From the NCBI GenBank assembly GCA_965153355.1, contig OZ231127.1, forward strand, positions 42,098,001 through 42,162,000: a DNA stretch of 64,000 bases, in the 5' to 3' direction. Made by a program: the position numbers and the translations under genes. Positions 1-12,420 of this stretch are shown piece by piece (within the stretch, counting starts at the first letter, position 1; each line of letters starts with the position of its first letter). The stretch comes from Flaccisagitta enflata (Eukaryota; Chaetognatha; Sagittoidea; Aphragmophora). The notes under the pieces are model-generated. The model was not told the origin of the DNA. It made no database searches and was given only the letters and a program-made list of their open reading frames with translations.

Positions 1-82
1 TCAGAAATATGGTTATAAATTCGAAAAAGATGAAAGGAAAAAAGGCGGCAAAAACTAAACAAAAATCGACGAAGCACCGACA

Positions 83-262
<180 letters not shown>

Positions 263-372
263 AAAAAAAATTGTTTGGCATTTTTTGACGATAAGAATTT
301 CCCTTTTATTTCGTGCGGCAAACGCATCAATCACAAAACAACAAACTTTTAAAATCTCGCCTTTGAATAGAA

Positions 373-1125
373 ACAAGGCCAACACCTATAAGTCGCGTGC
401 GAGACAAAGAATTGACCTGACTCCTTATTGTATCACTTTATTGGCTTAATCCAGACTTAAACCAGACTTAAACCAGACTTAAACCAGACTTAAACCAGAC
501 TTAAACCAGACTTAAACCAGACTTAAACCAGACTTAAACCAGACTAAAACTAGACTAAAACCAGACTTAAACCAGACTTAAACAAGACTTAGACCAGACT
601 TAGACCAGACTTGGACCAGACTTAAACCAGACTTAAACCAGACTTAAACCAGACTTAAACCAGACTTAGACCAGACTTAGACCAGACTTAGACCAGACTT
701 AGACCAGACTTAGACCAGACTTAGACCAGACATAGACCAGACATAGACCAGACATAGACCAGACATAGACCAGACTTAGACCAGACTTAGACCAGACTTA
801 GACCAGACTTAGACCAGACATAGACCAGACTTAGACCAGACTTAGACCAGACTTAGACCACACTTAGACCAGACTTAGACCAGACTTAGACCAGACTTAG
901 ACCAGACTTAGACCAGACTTAGACCAGACTTAGACCAGACTTAGACCAGACTTAGACCAGACTTAGACCAGACTTAGAGTAAGTCTACAGATGACTTAAA
1001 ATGACTCAAAATAACTCCAGATAACCCAAAATGACCAAAAACGACGCAAAAAAGCTAAGTGTTACCGACCGACCAACCGACGGACCGACGGAGCGGGTTG
1101 TAGAGTCGCGTGCACGCGACTAAAA
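373..1125 (+). mobile_element. Hairpin-ended (Helentron/HINE-like) element carrying an 11-bp satellite
   Basis: The left end reads ACAAGGCC followed within 20 nt by GTCGCGTGC. The right end is a GACCGACC-type tract, then the palindrome GTCGCGTGCACGCGAC and CTAAAA. The left motif equals one arm of the right hairpin, which is the signature of the family. The body is the 11-bp satellite at 450-978. No coding capacity. Confidence 0.7.
450..978. repeat. 11-bp tandem satellite (CAGACTTARAC), about 48 copies
   Basis: Direct repeats of CAGACTTAAAC and CAGACTTAGAC. The AAAC variant dominates the left part and TAGAC the right, with a short CATAGAC block near 725-775. A degenerate tail of similar units continues to about 1050. 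The array lies inside a hairpin-ended element. Confidence 0.95.
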
Positions 1126-1669
1126 AGTTGGTTCAGGTTCAGATAGATTAGTCAGATTGGCTAGAACGCTCGGGGATCTCTAATAAAGAAAGGCTATCTA
1201 TCCACCGTTTTTTCTTCGCCACCCTTATAACTTTCCTCCGATATCTTTGCCTCTCCAATATATTAAATGACAAGTGGAACAATGTCCCTCTCTATACCCA
1301 AACTGAGAAATATGGAAGAGGGCCTTGTGAGCCCTCACTGCACTGACTAGTTACTACGCGTATCACCCCTAGATTTCCATTTGGCAGAACTAACATGCAT
1401 TCTGAGTCTAACCTAACAACACTAATGCTTACCAAAAGTAGATAAGAATTATGATTTGAGAAAAAAACACAACAAAAAAACAAATTAAAAAAAAACCGTT
1501 GAAACCTGTGAATTTCAATATCACGGAAGTGTTTTTCCATAGCCTTGATTTAATGCCGTATATTCGGTCAAAATCTCTCATTCGGTTTTTCGTCGTCTCG
1601 ACATTGAATCTTATCATGGGCCACATTATATTGCGTAACGTAACTAATGTCAATCAAAGTTCGCAAAAA
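1126..1669. other. Spacer with the first copy of a ~125-bp dispersed repeat
   Basis: No supportable gene. Bases 1267-1393 recur, diverged, at 9059-9179 and more weakly at 10780-10905; a shared landmark is GAGGGCCTTGTGAGCCCTCA, itself a short inverted repeat. The rest is AT-rich unique sequence. Confidence 0.6.
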
Positions 1670-1896
1670 ACAAGGCCGGATACGCGGCTACCCCAGTCGC
1701 GTGCGGGTGGGCAGGGGCCATAATTGAGGTCAGTGGAATATTTGGGCAGGAGCAATAAGGCCAAAACCCCCATTAACGCCGAAAAAGTAAAGTGAGACGG
1801 ATGGACCGACGGACCAACGGACAGACCGACGGACCGACGGACCGACGGACGGACCGACAAAGCGGGGTGTAGAGTCGCGTAGCACGCGACTAAAAA
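1670..1896 (+). mobile_element. Hairpin-ended element, GTCGCGTGC subfamily
   Basis: Left end ACAAGGCCGGATACGCGG, then GTCGCGTGC and GGGTGGGCAGG. Right end GACGGACC repeats, then hairpin GTCGCGTAGCACGCGAC and CTAAAA. The left motif matches the hairpin arm. Confidence 0.75.
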
Positions 1897-1940
1897 TGTG
1901 AAACTGGAAAGTCAACCTCAGTTCAGAAGATGAAAGGCCT

Positions 1941-2082
1941 TTTTTTTCGCGGACACGCGACTCTACACCTTGCCGTGTCGGTCGGTAGGTCGGTACGAAA
2001 TATTGTTAAATTGCAAGCGGCTTTCGTTTTACAGCTCCTGCCTAACCGTCCGCGACTGTATTGCCGTGTATCCGGCCTTGTT
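1941..2082 (-). mobile_element. Hairpin-ended element, GTCGCGGAC subfamily
   Basis: Read on plus, it opens with a T-run and the hairpin CGCGGACACGCG and closes with GTCCGCGACTG...CCGGCCTTGTT. The internal motif GTCCGCGAC complements the hairpin arm. Confidence 0.7.
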
Positions 2083-2258
2083 TGTCTGTATTCCTCTTTC
2101 ACTGTCTTTTATTCACACTTTTCAGTCAAACAACAATAAACAATATCATGGAAATGGCAAATTTTGCTCATGTAATGCACACAAAAAGGGAAAATATGCG
2201 TTGCTGCTTTGCTTTATTTTTTTGAATTTCAAGTTAGGAAAACGAGACAAAAAAGGAA

Positions 2259-2506
2259 ACAAGTGACGCGGGGTCACAAAATCATTGCGGACGGGTAGGC
2301 AGGGGTATACGACCCCCATCCATACCCTCCCCCACCCCATGGTCACACACACAGACAATCTGCAGCATCATAAATGCGTTTTTACACTTATTCAGCCGAT
2401 CACCGCGGACAGACCGTAAGACCAACGGGCACATGGACGGACGGACGGATGGACCCACGGACGGGCAGACAAGTCCTCTTATAGAGTTGCGTGTCCGCAA
2501 CTAAAA
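2259..2506 (+). mobile_element. Hairpin-ended element, ACAAGTGACGCGGGG subfamily
   Basis: The left end ACAAGTGACGCGGGGTCAC replaces ACAAGGCCGG. TTGCGGAC and GGGTAGGCAGG follow. The right end is hairpin GTTGCGTGTCCGCAAC plus CTAAAA. Related copies lie at 10531, 16491 (reversed), 42091 and 57333. Confidence 0.7.
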
Positions 2507-2865
2507 AGAAACAGACAAAGATGGATAATCCCAGGCACAGGTTCACGACATTTTGCCAGTCGGCGATAGTCTCCTTTATAGGTCACATCATCAAATTCTT
2601 ATTGATGTTTGATGTTGTTATCTTTGGAAAAAATACAAAGTATGTATCATTTACATACATGTCAGTAACGTTCGTGAAATTACTTATTCTTGCCACCTCG
2701 TTGGCTAAACGACTGAAAGTGAAAGCATAGTATAACTCTCATTGACATTATGTTGATCCGTGGGGCTCACGGATGCTTGATCTTCTGGGGGAGAGCGGGA
2801 ACTTGGCAAAAAGTGTTGAAGAATACAACGACAACAACAGCAGCAACAACAGCAACTACAACATC
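2507..2865. other. AT-rich spacer, no gene seen
   Basis: No splice-flanked coding block or RNA gene recognised. The right edge grades into the CAACAACAGCAACA-type repeat that hosts the next transposon. Confidence 0.5.
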
Positions 2866-2873
2866 AAAGACAA

Positions 2874-5800
2874 TAGGGGATGTCATACTATGTTGTCGGT
2901 GGAAACTCATTATGGAACTCTGGATATAAGTTGTTCATGATGTCCTTAAAACAGTGGAAAAAGTTTTGGTCCACTCTCGTCTTGTCTAGATGTGCCCATT
3001 TTTGACCAAAGTCAGGGTGTCAGATAGGCGAAAATCGTAAAAATTGTCAAAATCCGCCAAAACAGGTTAACTTAAGCAGTATGTAGGGCTACCAAAATAT
3101 AACTGTGCTAATAGCCATTATCATTTTTTGCATTCATACAACACTAATACACATTGCTAAACCCTACAAATCAAATGGAAACCTCTAAATCAAGTCACAC
3201 AGTCAATCAAAAGAGGTCAAAAATTGCAAAAAATTGCAAAAATGGCAATAACTCTAAAAATTGCTCAAGTGCTCAGTTTTTTTCCTCCAGGACTTGCATA
3301 GGTGTTTTACTTCAGTATTTTTTTTTTGGTTATTTTTTTTTCTTTTTGTTTTGTTTTGTTTTTGGTTTTGTTTTGTTTTTTTTGTTTTTTTTTCAATTTT
3401 TTATAAACATTAGCAAGAAACATAAAAAAACCCATTAAAATCACAGTGTAGATTTATCTTCAAAGAGGACAGAGTATGTCACATCCAGTGGTTTTATTTC
3501 TAACCACTAAGGACAATAAAGATTCAATACAATTCAATCATTAGAATTCTTAAAAGAGGATATCCTTTTGGCAACAAATCAAGAATATGATGGCAGCGAT
3601 ACCCCTTGCCCCGCTTTTCATGATTGTGAATTGGAGTGAGGGGAAGCAGGTTAGCAGCCCCAATGAGGAAAAAGCTCTTTAGAACACAGGGGGACTTTTG
3701 TTCTTCCAGCTTAATTTTATTTGATAGGGTGCAAAAGAGGACTGATTGAAGGTCTATGTTTTAGGGCTGATTTGAGGCCTGAGGAAGCTTGTTAGACAAA
3801 TTTGAATCCTGAGAGAGCTGAAATCAGCCCTGAGGAGGATGATCTGAGGCCTGAGAGGCTTTTTTGAGACCTAAGAAGCCTTGAACCGCTGGGTTGTGGC
3901 CTGATTAGACTAATTGGAAGTCTAAGTGGTCTGGTTGGGCAGCAGCCCTAGTATTCAAATCCCAGGCACAAGGATTAAGTCACAACCTTGAGGCTAAAAT
4001 TCCGCCTCTAAGCCCAATATCCAACCTCAGTCCTCCAGACCCAACCTCAGGACCCAAAACTCAGCCCCAAGGCTCAAACTCAGCCCCAATACAGCATAGG
4101 TCATCGGCCCCTGCTAACCATCTCACACAAACATATACTCAAGTAGGGGCAACGGGTATTGCTGACCATCTAACGCTTCTGTGACTATTTTTAGCCTGAG
4201 ATGGTTAATTTGAAAACCGAAGGAGCTAATTGGATGTCAAAGATTTAGGTCTGAGGGCTAAATGAGGACTGAGAATCCAGATTTAAGGGTTGAGAGGGCT
4301 GAAATGAGACCTGAGTTGGCAGATTGGAGGCCTGAAAGGGTAGATTTGAGGCCTGAGAGGCCTGATGGGGAGACAACTGGACGGACAAATGAATAAACGG
4401 ACTAACAAAAGTCCTTATGTATCCCACAGGACTTCCCTAAAAAGTGATTTGTGGTTATTGCAGTTTATCCCTGCCTACCAGTGCAACAAAGGTGGGATTT
4501 TTGTGCTTGCAAGATCCGAAAGGAGGGACTTTAGCTCTGGAGAAAATGTACAGTTTAACTGCTACCCACAAAATTGAAGGTAATGCAGACTGCCCTTAAT
4601 CATGGAATGTGCTTCTTTGGCAGCAGATTTACTGATGTTGTGTTTGCCATGGGGAAGTGGAAAGTTGTCTGCTGGGATGGAAAGATCCCCAAAAAGTTCC
4701 TGACAATTAGCTCCCTTTTGGGTAGCAGCTCCAAAGGGGATAAAGTCCTGTAGGACACAGGGAGAGTTCTGTTCGTCCATCAATCCATCCATCCATCCAT
4801 CCGTGCATTTGTCCCCCATCAGACAGTTAAGGTCCAAAATCAGCTCTCTCAGGACTGAAATATGTCCTCTCAGGCTTGGAATCTGTCCTCTCAGGCCTGA
4901 AATTTGCCTTCTAAGGGCCCAAATCTGCCATTTCAGGCCTGAAATCTACCCTCTGAGGCTTGACATCTGCTCTCTCAGGCTTGAAATCTGCCCTCTCAGG
5001 CTTGAATTCTGCCCTCTTGGGCCTGAAATCTGCAATCTCAGACCAGGAATCCATCCTCCCGGGACTGAAATCTGCCATCTTAAGGATGAAATCCACCATC
5101 TCAGGCCTGAAATCTGCCTGTAATCTTTTCTCAATCAGCCATATCAGGCCACCAATCTACCCGCAAAGGCTTCAACTTAGCCATCAAAAGACAGATGGAT
5201 AGACGGAAGGACAAATGTAAGTCCCCCTGTGTTTTACAGCACTTCATCCCCTTCAGGGCCACTGCCCTGCTTCTCCTCACTTCAATTCACAGCCATTCAA
5301 AGCAGGGCAATGGGTAATTTGTCTAACAAGCTTCCTCAGGCCTCAAATCAGCCCTAAAACATCAATCTGTCCTCTTCTGCACCCTATCAAATGAAATTAA
5401 GCTGGAAGAGCAAAAGTCCCCCTGTGTTCTAAAGAGCTTTGTCCTCATTGGGGCTGCTGTCCTGCTTCCCCTCACTCCGATTCACAATCATGAAAAGCGG
5501 GGCAAGGGGTATCGCTGCCATCATATTCTTGATTTGTTGCCAAAAGGATATCCTCTTTTAAGAATTCTAATGATTGAATTGTATTGAACTTTTATTGTCC
5601 TTAGTGGTTAGAAATAAAACCACTGGATGTGACATACTCTGTCCTCTTTGAAGATAAATCTACACTGTGATTTTAATGTTTTTTTTGCATTTCTTGCTAA
5701 TGTTTATAAAAAAATTGAAAAAAAAAAACAAAACAAAAAACAAAACAAAACAAAAAGGAAAAAAAATAACCAAATAAAAAATACTGAAGTAAAACACCTA

Positions 5801-6225
5801 TGCAAGTCCTGGAGGAAAAAAATTGAGCACTTGAGCAATTTTTAGAGTTATTGCCATTTTTGCAATTTTTTGCAATTTTTGACCTCTTTTGATTGACTGT
5901 CTGACTTGATTCAGAGGTTTCCATTTGATTTGTAGGGTTTAGCAATGTGTATTAGTGTTGTATGAATGCAAAAAATGATAATGGCTTTTAGCACAGTTAT
6001 ATTTTGGTAGCCCTACATATTGCTTAAGTTAACCTATTTTGGCGGATTTTGACAATTTTTGCAATTTTCGCCTATCTGACACCCCAACTTTGGTCAAAAA
6101 TGGGCACATCTAGACAAGACGAGAGTGGACCAAAACTTTTTCCACTGTTTTAAGGACATCATGAACAACTTATATCCATAGTTCCATAATGATTTTCCAC
6201 CAACAACATAGTATGACATCCCCTA
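2874..6225. mobile_element. 3.35-kb hAT-like foldback element with ~930-bp inverted arms and 8-bp TSD
   Basis: Termini are TAGGGGATGTCATAC and its reverse complement. Both sides are flanked by the 8-bp duplication AAAGACAA (2866-2873 and 6226-6233). The left arm (2874 to about 3810) and right arm (about 5305 to 6225) are inverted near-copies. The 1.5-kb centre holds GGCCTGAGAGG-type units that switch orientation. No transposase ORF is visible, so it is non-autonomous. TIRs starting TAGGG with 8-bp TSDs are typical of hAT elements. Confidence 0.85.
4190..5120. repeat. Inverted ~21-bp arrays (GGCCTGARAGGGCAGATTTGA and its complement)
   Basis: From about 4200 to 4360 the units read GGCCTGAGAGG; from about 4850 to 5110 they read CTCTCAGGCCTGAAATC, the opposite orientation. 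The same unit recurs in the foldbacks at 18.6 kb and 42.3 kb. ORFs across it (SALSGLK-type peptides) are repeat translations. Confidence 0.8.
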
Positions 6226-6706
<481 letters not shown>

Positions 6707-6824
6707 TAGGTTTACTCATTACTTGTAAACACTCATTTCTAGAGTATTTATGGATTTCGTTTTTGTTTTCTTGATCCACATTTGCTTCCAACGCTCATTC
6801 GAATTTGGCCACGGAAACAACAAA

Positions 6825-7075
6825 AACAAAAACCACCCACATCATCATCAACAACAACAAAAACCACCCACATCATCAACAACAACAAAAACCACCCACA
6901 TCATCAACAACAACAAAAACAACCACATCAACAACATCAACAACAAAAACTACCCACATCATCATCAACAACAAAAACCACCCACATCACTAACAACAAC
7001 AAAAACCACCCACATCAATGACAATGACAACATCAGCGATGACGCCACCACCACAACAACAATAGCCACAACAAC
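6825..7075. repeat. (CAA)-derived minisatellite with AAAACCACCCACATCATC units
   Basis: Imperfect 25-35 bp units built from CAACAACAAAAACCACCCACATCATC. The His/Thr/Asn-rich frames are repeat translations. Confidence 0.8.
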
Positions 7076-7187
7076 AAGGAAGCTCCATTAGTTCGTCTGT
7101 CCGTCTGTCCATCTGTTCATCTCGACTCCATAACCCGCTTTGCGGCCGGTCGAAAGGTCGGTACGCCGGTCGGTAGAGAAGCTTGTA

Positions 7188-7464
7188 ACAAGGTCATTAG
7201 ACCTAAGTCGCGTGCGTCGGCATTTTCAGAAAGATTCGGTCAGACAGACATACAAACAGACAGACAGACAGAGAGAAAGGCACACAAATTTTTAAAATGA
7301 GCTCGGAATAATTACTCTCCACCTCCCAGTGCCTAAATAATGTAAAAAATGCAAAAACATGCATTTAAAACGACTTTGTTACGGACGGACCGACGGACCG
7401 ACCGACCGACGGACCGACCGAACGACAAAGTGGCTTATAGAGTCGCGTAGCACGCGACTAAAAA
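7188..7464 (+). mobile_element. Hairpin-ended element, GTCGCGTGC subfamily
   Basis: Left ACAAGGTC...AAGTCGCGTGCGTCGG; right GACGGACCGACC tract and hairpin GTCGCGTAGCACGCGAC then CTAAAA. The left motif matches the hairpin arm although the sequence between them is unrelated to the other copies. Confidence 0.7.
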
Positions 7465-7800
7465 GTTATTTGATCGCATCGTGCTCACTGTACTCTGACT
7501 GCAAACCACTCTCCCTAAATTCTCGCAACCCTTAAACTGAAAATAAAGCGTAGTTTATCCCTTTCTCCGCCTGTGTGAACAAAGTACAAAAGAGGAAGAG
7601 CATCCTTAGAAGTTTTTTTTCTTGTGGAAAAGGGGGCAACATCTATAGTTTTTCCCTGTCGTCCATATATCAAACGGAGGAAGTTGTTGTGTTAGCGGTG
7701 AAAGGCCTCCTTGGCTTGATTTTCTTCGTCATCATTAGCGTTATCATCCGGTCGTTTTCACTTTCGTCTTTGTGAAGTTATTTTTTTTGGGTAAAAGTTC
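7465..7800. other. Spacer, no gene seen
   Basis: A 66-aa plus-strand ORF lies here without flanking exons or homology I recognise; treated as non-coding. Confidence 0.4.
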
Positions 7801-7804
7801 GTAA

Positions 7805-7805
<1 letters not shown>

Positions 7806-7902
<97 letters not shown>

Positions 7903-7934
7903 CGTTGTCGTTGTCGTTGTCGTCGTCGTTGTCG

Positions 7935-7977
<43 letters not shown>

Positions 7978-7991
7978 CGTTGTCGTTGTCG

Positions 7992-8029
<38 letters not shown>

Positions 8030-8080
8030 GACTCGTTGTCGTTTTCGTTGTCGTCGTTGTTGTCGTTGACTTCGTTGTCG
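7806..8080. repeat. (GTT)n microsatellite
   Basis: GTT repeat with GTC interruptions near 7905-7930 and 7975-7992. Frames read poly-Leu, poly-Gln or poly-Thr. Confidence 0.95.
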
Positions 8081-8093
8081 AACTTGAAAAAAA

Positions 8094-8130
8094 AATGATG
8101 ATGGTGATGAATTGATGATGAAAATGATGA

Positions 8131-8171
<41 letters not shown>

Positions 8172-8205
8172 GTGAGGTTGATGACGATGATGATGGTAAT
8201 GGTAT

Positions 8206-8274
<69 letters not shown>
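8094..8274. repeat. (GAT)n microsatellite
   Basis: GAT repeat in two blocks separated by about 50 imperfect bases. It is the direct neighbour of the (GTT)n tract. Confidence 0.95.
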
Positions 8275-8620
8275 CTTTTTGTCATCTTCGTCACCGATGT
8301 GAAATTGATGGTAGAAAGCCAGTCCTGGCGTGTGGTCCTTTTGTGCCGAAGACGCCGTCAAAGACGTGATTCATTGTCGGCCAGTCATACATGATGACAG
8401 AACTAAGTGGTAGTTTTGTCGGTGAATAAAGAGGAGAATAGGGTTAGGTCGAGTAGCAACTGTCTTCTGCATTTTCAGTCTTTTAGGTGTTTAAAAGTGT
8501 GGATTCTCTAAGCTAATGTGAAAGCGAATTTTCTTTAGTGAATCGCATTATAAGTAGTTTTGAATTATGATTTGAATTTAAAAATCGGTCCATGTAGATT
8601 GTGGAGCACACAAAGAACTG
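8275..8620. other. Spacer, no gene seen
   Basis: Unique sequence between two microsatellites. No supportable coding, RNA or transposon signal. Confidence 0.4.
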
Positions 8621-8621
8621 A

Positions 8622-8852
8622 CACCGACCGACCGACCGACCGACCGACCGACCGACCGACCGACCGACCGACCGACCGACCGACCGACCGACCGACCGAC
8701 CGACCGACCGACCGACCGACCGACCGACCGACCGACCGACCGACCGACCGACCGACCGACCGACCGACCGACCGACCGACCGACCGACCGACCGACCGAC
8801 CGACCGACCGACCGACCGACCGACCGACCGACCGACCGACCGACCGACCGAT
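8622..8852. repeat. (CCGA)n microsatellite, about 56 uninterrupted copies
   Basis: A perfect CCGA tract, the longest pure form of the GACC/CCGA motif that sits beside every hairpin-ended element terminus here. No element ends are visible around it. The repeating Arg-Pro-Thr-Asp frame is not a gene. Confidence 0.95.
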
Positions 8853-9058
8853 TCTAGCTATATTTCATGTTCGTTCCCGCATAACCTACAATAGCTCTCC
8901 CCCTCCCTCTGTTAACGTTTATAAGTTGCCGGTTGCTGACAATACTTTCAAAAGCGACTGTCTGACTCAGATGTAGGGCACCCGCGAAGCTCAGTCTTTC
9001 TGTGGGAAATGGTCTTATCTGGGTCGTCTTTGAAATTCCTGAGAGGAAACATAAGTTA

Positions 9059-9179
9059 TGACAGGTGGAACAACATCCCTCACTATACCCAAACTAAAAA
9101 TATGGAAGAGGGCCTTGTGAGCCCTCACTGACTAGTTACTACGCGCATCACTCCTAGTTTTCCAATTAGCAAAACTAAC
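9059..9179. repeat. Second copy of the ~125-bp dispersed repeat
   Basis: Diverged copy of 1267-1393, same orientation, sharing the GGGCCTTGTGAGCCC core and the ACTAGTTACTACGCG block. Confidence 0.75.
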
Positions 9180-9217
9180 TTAGCAAACATCCAATGTAAT
9201 AATTCATATCGGTCTCA

Positions 9218-9478
9218 CAGTGCCCCGGATCCCACCACCACAAAAAATAAGTACCCATCACCCCCCTATCACCACCCTATCACCACCAATTCACCTACAC
9301 AGTGCCCCGGATCCCACCACCACAAAAAATAAGTACCCGTCACCTCCCTATCACCACCCTATCACCACCAATTCACCTACACAGTGCCCCGGATCCCACC
9401 ACCACAAAAAATAAGTACCCGTCACCCCCCTATCACCACCCTATCACCACCAATTCACCTACACAGTGCCCCGGATCC
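9218..9478. repeat. 82-bp minisatellite, about 3.2 copies
   Basis: Units begin CAGTGCCCCGGATCC at about 9218, 9300, 9382 and 9464 and differ by one or two bases. The overlapping Pro/His-rich ORFs all come from this tandem repeat. Confidence 0.9.
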
Positions 9479-9796
9479 TGCACAAGGCCGCCGTCCCTCC
9501 CACCTCCACATTTCATTTTTTTACTTATTTGTTCCTACAGACTGTGCACATAGTTATCACTCAGCTTCTTTGTAATATAAAAAACGTAAATCTGATTTTG
9601 CGGGCCTACTTTGCCCTAGAGAAAGTAAACTATGATGTTCTAACTAATTCCTGTTTCATTTTTTTTCATACTGATATTCTAGAAAACATCTAGCATATTC
9701 TGGAAAACTGTACTACAATATGCGAATGTAACTGATGTGAATTTTATAGCTCTAAGCCTTAGCTCACTAAAGAATCGGCAATGCAATGGTCTGTTA

Positions 9797-10294
9797 CTGA
9801 GCCGGACTTACCCTCCGCGGGGCCCTAGGCTTGACTGCTACCGCGGGCCCCCCCCCCGCCCCCTTCCATAGGCCCTGCTACCTTTTTCCCTTGGCTTTTC
9901 CGCCTTTGCTGCCCGCTCTCTTCCTCTACCAAAAGCTTATTTGGAAGGCGTAGTTATTTTTTTCTTTTTGTTTTTAACATATCACAATTTTTTCAAACAT
10001 TGAAAGTATTTGATTCTGAAAAGAATCTGACAGATTATAGTTTGCCACTTTATAATAAGCAATTCCTTTATAGAATACATTGTGAGAAGGGATTGAAAAA
10101 AGAAAATTTTCTAAAGATTTGATAGAAATTCAGTAGTTCCCCTTTTAAATTGAAATGTGAATGAATTTTTTTGATACCTAAATATTTTATCTGTAACAAT
10201 GAAGTTTTTTTTTTTAACTTTTTTGTTCTTTAATTTTTTTTTCTGTGTTTCTTTCTTCTCTCCCTGTCTTTCTTGCTTTCTTTCTATCTTTTTC

Positions 10295-10349
<55 letters not shown>

Positions 10350-10502
10350 CTCTTTCTCTCTTTCTTTCTTTCTTTCTTTCTTTTTTTCTTTTTTTTCTTT
10401 CTTTCTTCAATTTTTCTTTTCTTTTTTCTCTTCTTTTTTGGGGGGCTCTACCGCGGGGCCCTAGGCTTAAGCCTCTTAAGCCTATTGGGAAGTCCGGCTC
10501 AG
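9797..10502. mobile_element. 706-bp hAT-like non-autonomous element with 8-bp TSD
   Basis: Terminal inverted repeats CTGAGCCGGACTTACCC and GGGAAGTCCGGCTCAG are flanked by GTCTGTTA at 9789-9796 and 10503-10510. CCGCGGGGCCCTAGGCTT occurs near both ends. The interior is AT-rich with a (TTTC)n tract at about 10285-10400. No transposase ORF. Confidence 0.85.
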
Positions 10503-10530
10503 GTCTGTTATCTTTTTATGATATCTTAAA

Positions 10531-10706
10531 ACAAGTGAAGCGGGGTCAAAATATTGTTGAGGATGGGTGGGCATCCCCATTCCGACACACACTTACACAA
10601 AAAGCTTCCAAAACGCTCGTTTTCCTACCATTCGACTGGTGCTCACGGACGTACTGACAGATGGACAGACTAAGCCTCTTAACGAGTTGTGTGTCTGTAA
10701 CTAAAA
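10531..10706 (+). mobile_element. Hairpin-ended element, ACAAGTGA subfamily
   Basis: Left ACAAGTGAAGCGGGGTC; right GAGTTGTGTGTCTGTAAC (a decayed hairpin) then CTAAAA. Confidence 0.6.
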
Positions 10707-11160
10707 AGATACAGATTTTACTTCCTTTTGTCTGTTTTGATTTTCGCGGTTTTAACATAACGCCAGACAAAAGATCAAGATGGCAAAAGTATGTATGACA
10801 GTGGACAACATTACATCAAAACAAAAAAATAAGGACAAGAGCCTTGGGAGCTCTTACTGGAGTTTATTGCGCACCCCTCACTACTATCCTTAGAATTAAC
10901 AAAATCCATCTAAACCCGTACCGGTGGGCAGGAGCAATGCTGGAGAAGGTCACTAGGGCAACTGGGCGGGAGCCGTATACTCAAAAAGCTCAAAAACGCT
11001 GAAAAAGTAAAAATGGGACCCACCAACCAACCTACCGACCAACCAACGGACCGACGTAGCACGCGATTAAAAATGCTCTTGCCCACCTCGATCTCCCAAA
11101 TGGCATTAAGCTTTTTGTTTGTTTTTTTTCTTTTCAATTCTCTCCCTCTCTAACTTTGTC
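10707..11160. other. Spacer with a weak third copy of the dispersed repeat and a truncated hairpin-ended element
   Basis: About 10780-10905 resembles 1267-1393. About 10915-11072 is a hairpin-ended element lacking its left end: GGTGGGCAGGAGC, a core shared with 30373-30555 (GGTCACTAGGGCA), then GTAGCACGCGATTAAAA. Confidence 0.55.
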
Positions 11161-11192
11161 GCTGTCTCTCTGTCTCTGTCTCTCTGTCTCTG

Positions 11193-11278
<86 letters not shown>
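11160..11278. repeat. (CTGT)/(CT)n microsatellite
   Basis: CTCTGT-type repeat grading into pure CT. Confidence 0.95.
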
Positions 11279-11279
<1 letters not shown>

Positions 11280-11281
<2 letters not shown>

Positions 11282-11934
11282 GAAAACGCTGCCTCTACTT
11301 CAAATATCTTCATGCTAATTTGTATGATATCGTAAATCAATTTTGGCTTATATCTCCTTTCAAACTCAAAAGCGCAATTACGCGCATTACAGTTAAATCC
11401 GGAGAGTGAATTGGAACTAGAGAGAAACACGGAAAATACATATTTTCCAAAATCCTAGAAAATCCTGTAACTTTTATGAGCGAATTTGGATTCCCATTAC
11501 TTTGTATGTAAAATGAGAGAGAAACAATATGGGAAAACATCTGTAAAAACGCTTTAAGATAAGATTTTTGAAAATTTCTTTTTGGACTTAGCCCCTAGAC
11601 GAGTCAATTGATGACATGAACTTTGAAAATTTGACCATTGAAATGACCGCTATGGCTACTTATTTTTCATGTAAAATTACTGTGGGTCTTTGACATGGGG
11701 GGGAGGGCTAGAGGGTTACAAATAGAGAAGTGTAAAAGTAAGAAAGGGAAGGCCCGAAGGCGGAAAAGCAATGAAATTCCGGAACAGGAACTATCGAGCT
11801 ATTCAGATCGGTTCAAGATATACACATGTTGTAAATAATTTGAAATTAAAGCATCCCCATGAAACCTGATCAGCATGATTGGTGGTGATTTTCAGCGGTG
11901 TATGGGAGCTTAAGCCAATTGAAAACCTAAGTTA
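11280..11934. other. AT-rich spacer, no gene seen
   Basis: No splice-flanked coding block, RNA gene or terminal inverted repeats recognised. Confidence 0.4.
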
Positions 11935-12219
11935 TAAGTCACGTGTACGCGACTCTACACCTTGCTCTGTTGGTCGGTCTGTCCGTCAGTAGGTAACATT
12001 TTTAAATTTTTAACGTTTTTAACATTTTTTAATATTTTCTAACATTTTTAAACATTTTTTAACACTTTTTAACATTTTTTAACATTTTTAAACATTTTTT
12101 AACCTTTAACATTTTTAACATTTTTCAAGATTTTTTAACATTTTTCACATTTTGACATGTTTATGCTCTTTTGTTTGACATTTCCAGACGCATGCGACTG
12201 TTGCCCTTTCGGGCTTGTT
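11935..12219 (-). mobile_element. Hairpin-ended element with AACATTTTT internal satellite
   Basis: On plus: AAGTCACGTGTACGCGACTC hairpin, GGTCGGTCTGTCCGTC tract, a degenerate AACATTTTT(A) array at about 11995-12150, then GCATGCGACTG and GGGCTTGTT. This is another copy whose middle is a private tandem repeat. Confidence 0.65.
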
Positions 12220-12317
12220 AACATTTATCTGAAGCCAGCAATAATTTGTTTTATTTGATTGAAAAAATAAAAGTAATCTTTAGAGCACAATTACAGGCAA
12301 ATCAAAATCTGTCTCTT

Positions 12318-12420
12318 GTTAGTCGCGTGCGTGCGACTCTACACCTTTCTGTGTCGGTCGGTCGGTCCATCCGTCCGACCCTCAAGTCCGTCCATCCGTT
12401 CCGTAACATTTTTGAATTTC
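12318..12420 (-). mobile_element. Truncated hairpin-ended element
   Basis: Only the hairpin end (GTCGCGTGCGTGCGAC) and the GGTCGGTCGG/CCGTCCGTCC tract remain. The following 12436-12560 is a fragment of the GAGGGCTGATTTGAGGCC-type foldback interior. Confidence 0.5.

Noticed and set aside
450-978. Possible CRISPR array
   Set aside because: The 11-bp units are contiguous with no spacers, and the genome is eukaryotic.
7744-8361. 205-aa Ser/Thr-rich and 178-aa His/Gln-rich ORFs
   Set aside because: Both are frames of the (GTT)n and (GAT)n repeats.
8560-8976. 138-aa ORF with repeating Arg-Pro-Thr-Asp
   Set aside because: A perfect (CCGA)n tract gives the same open frame whatever the function.
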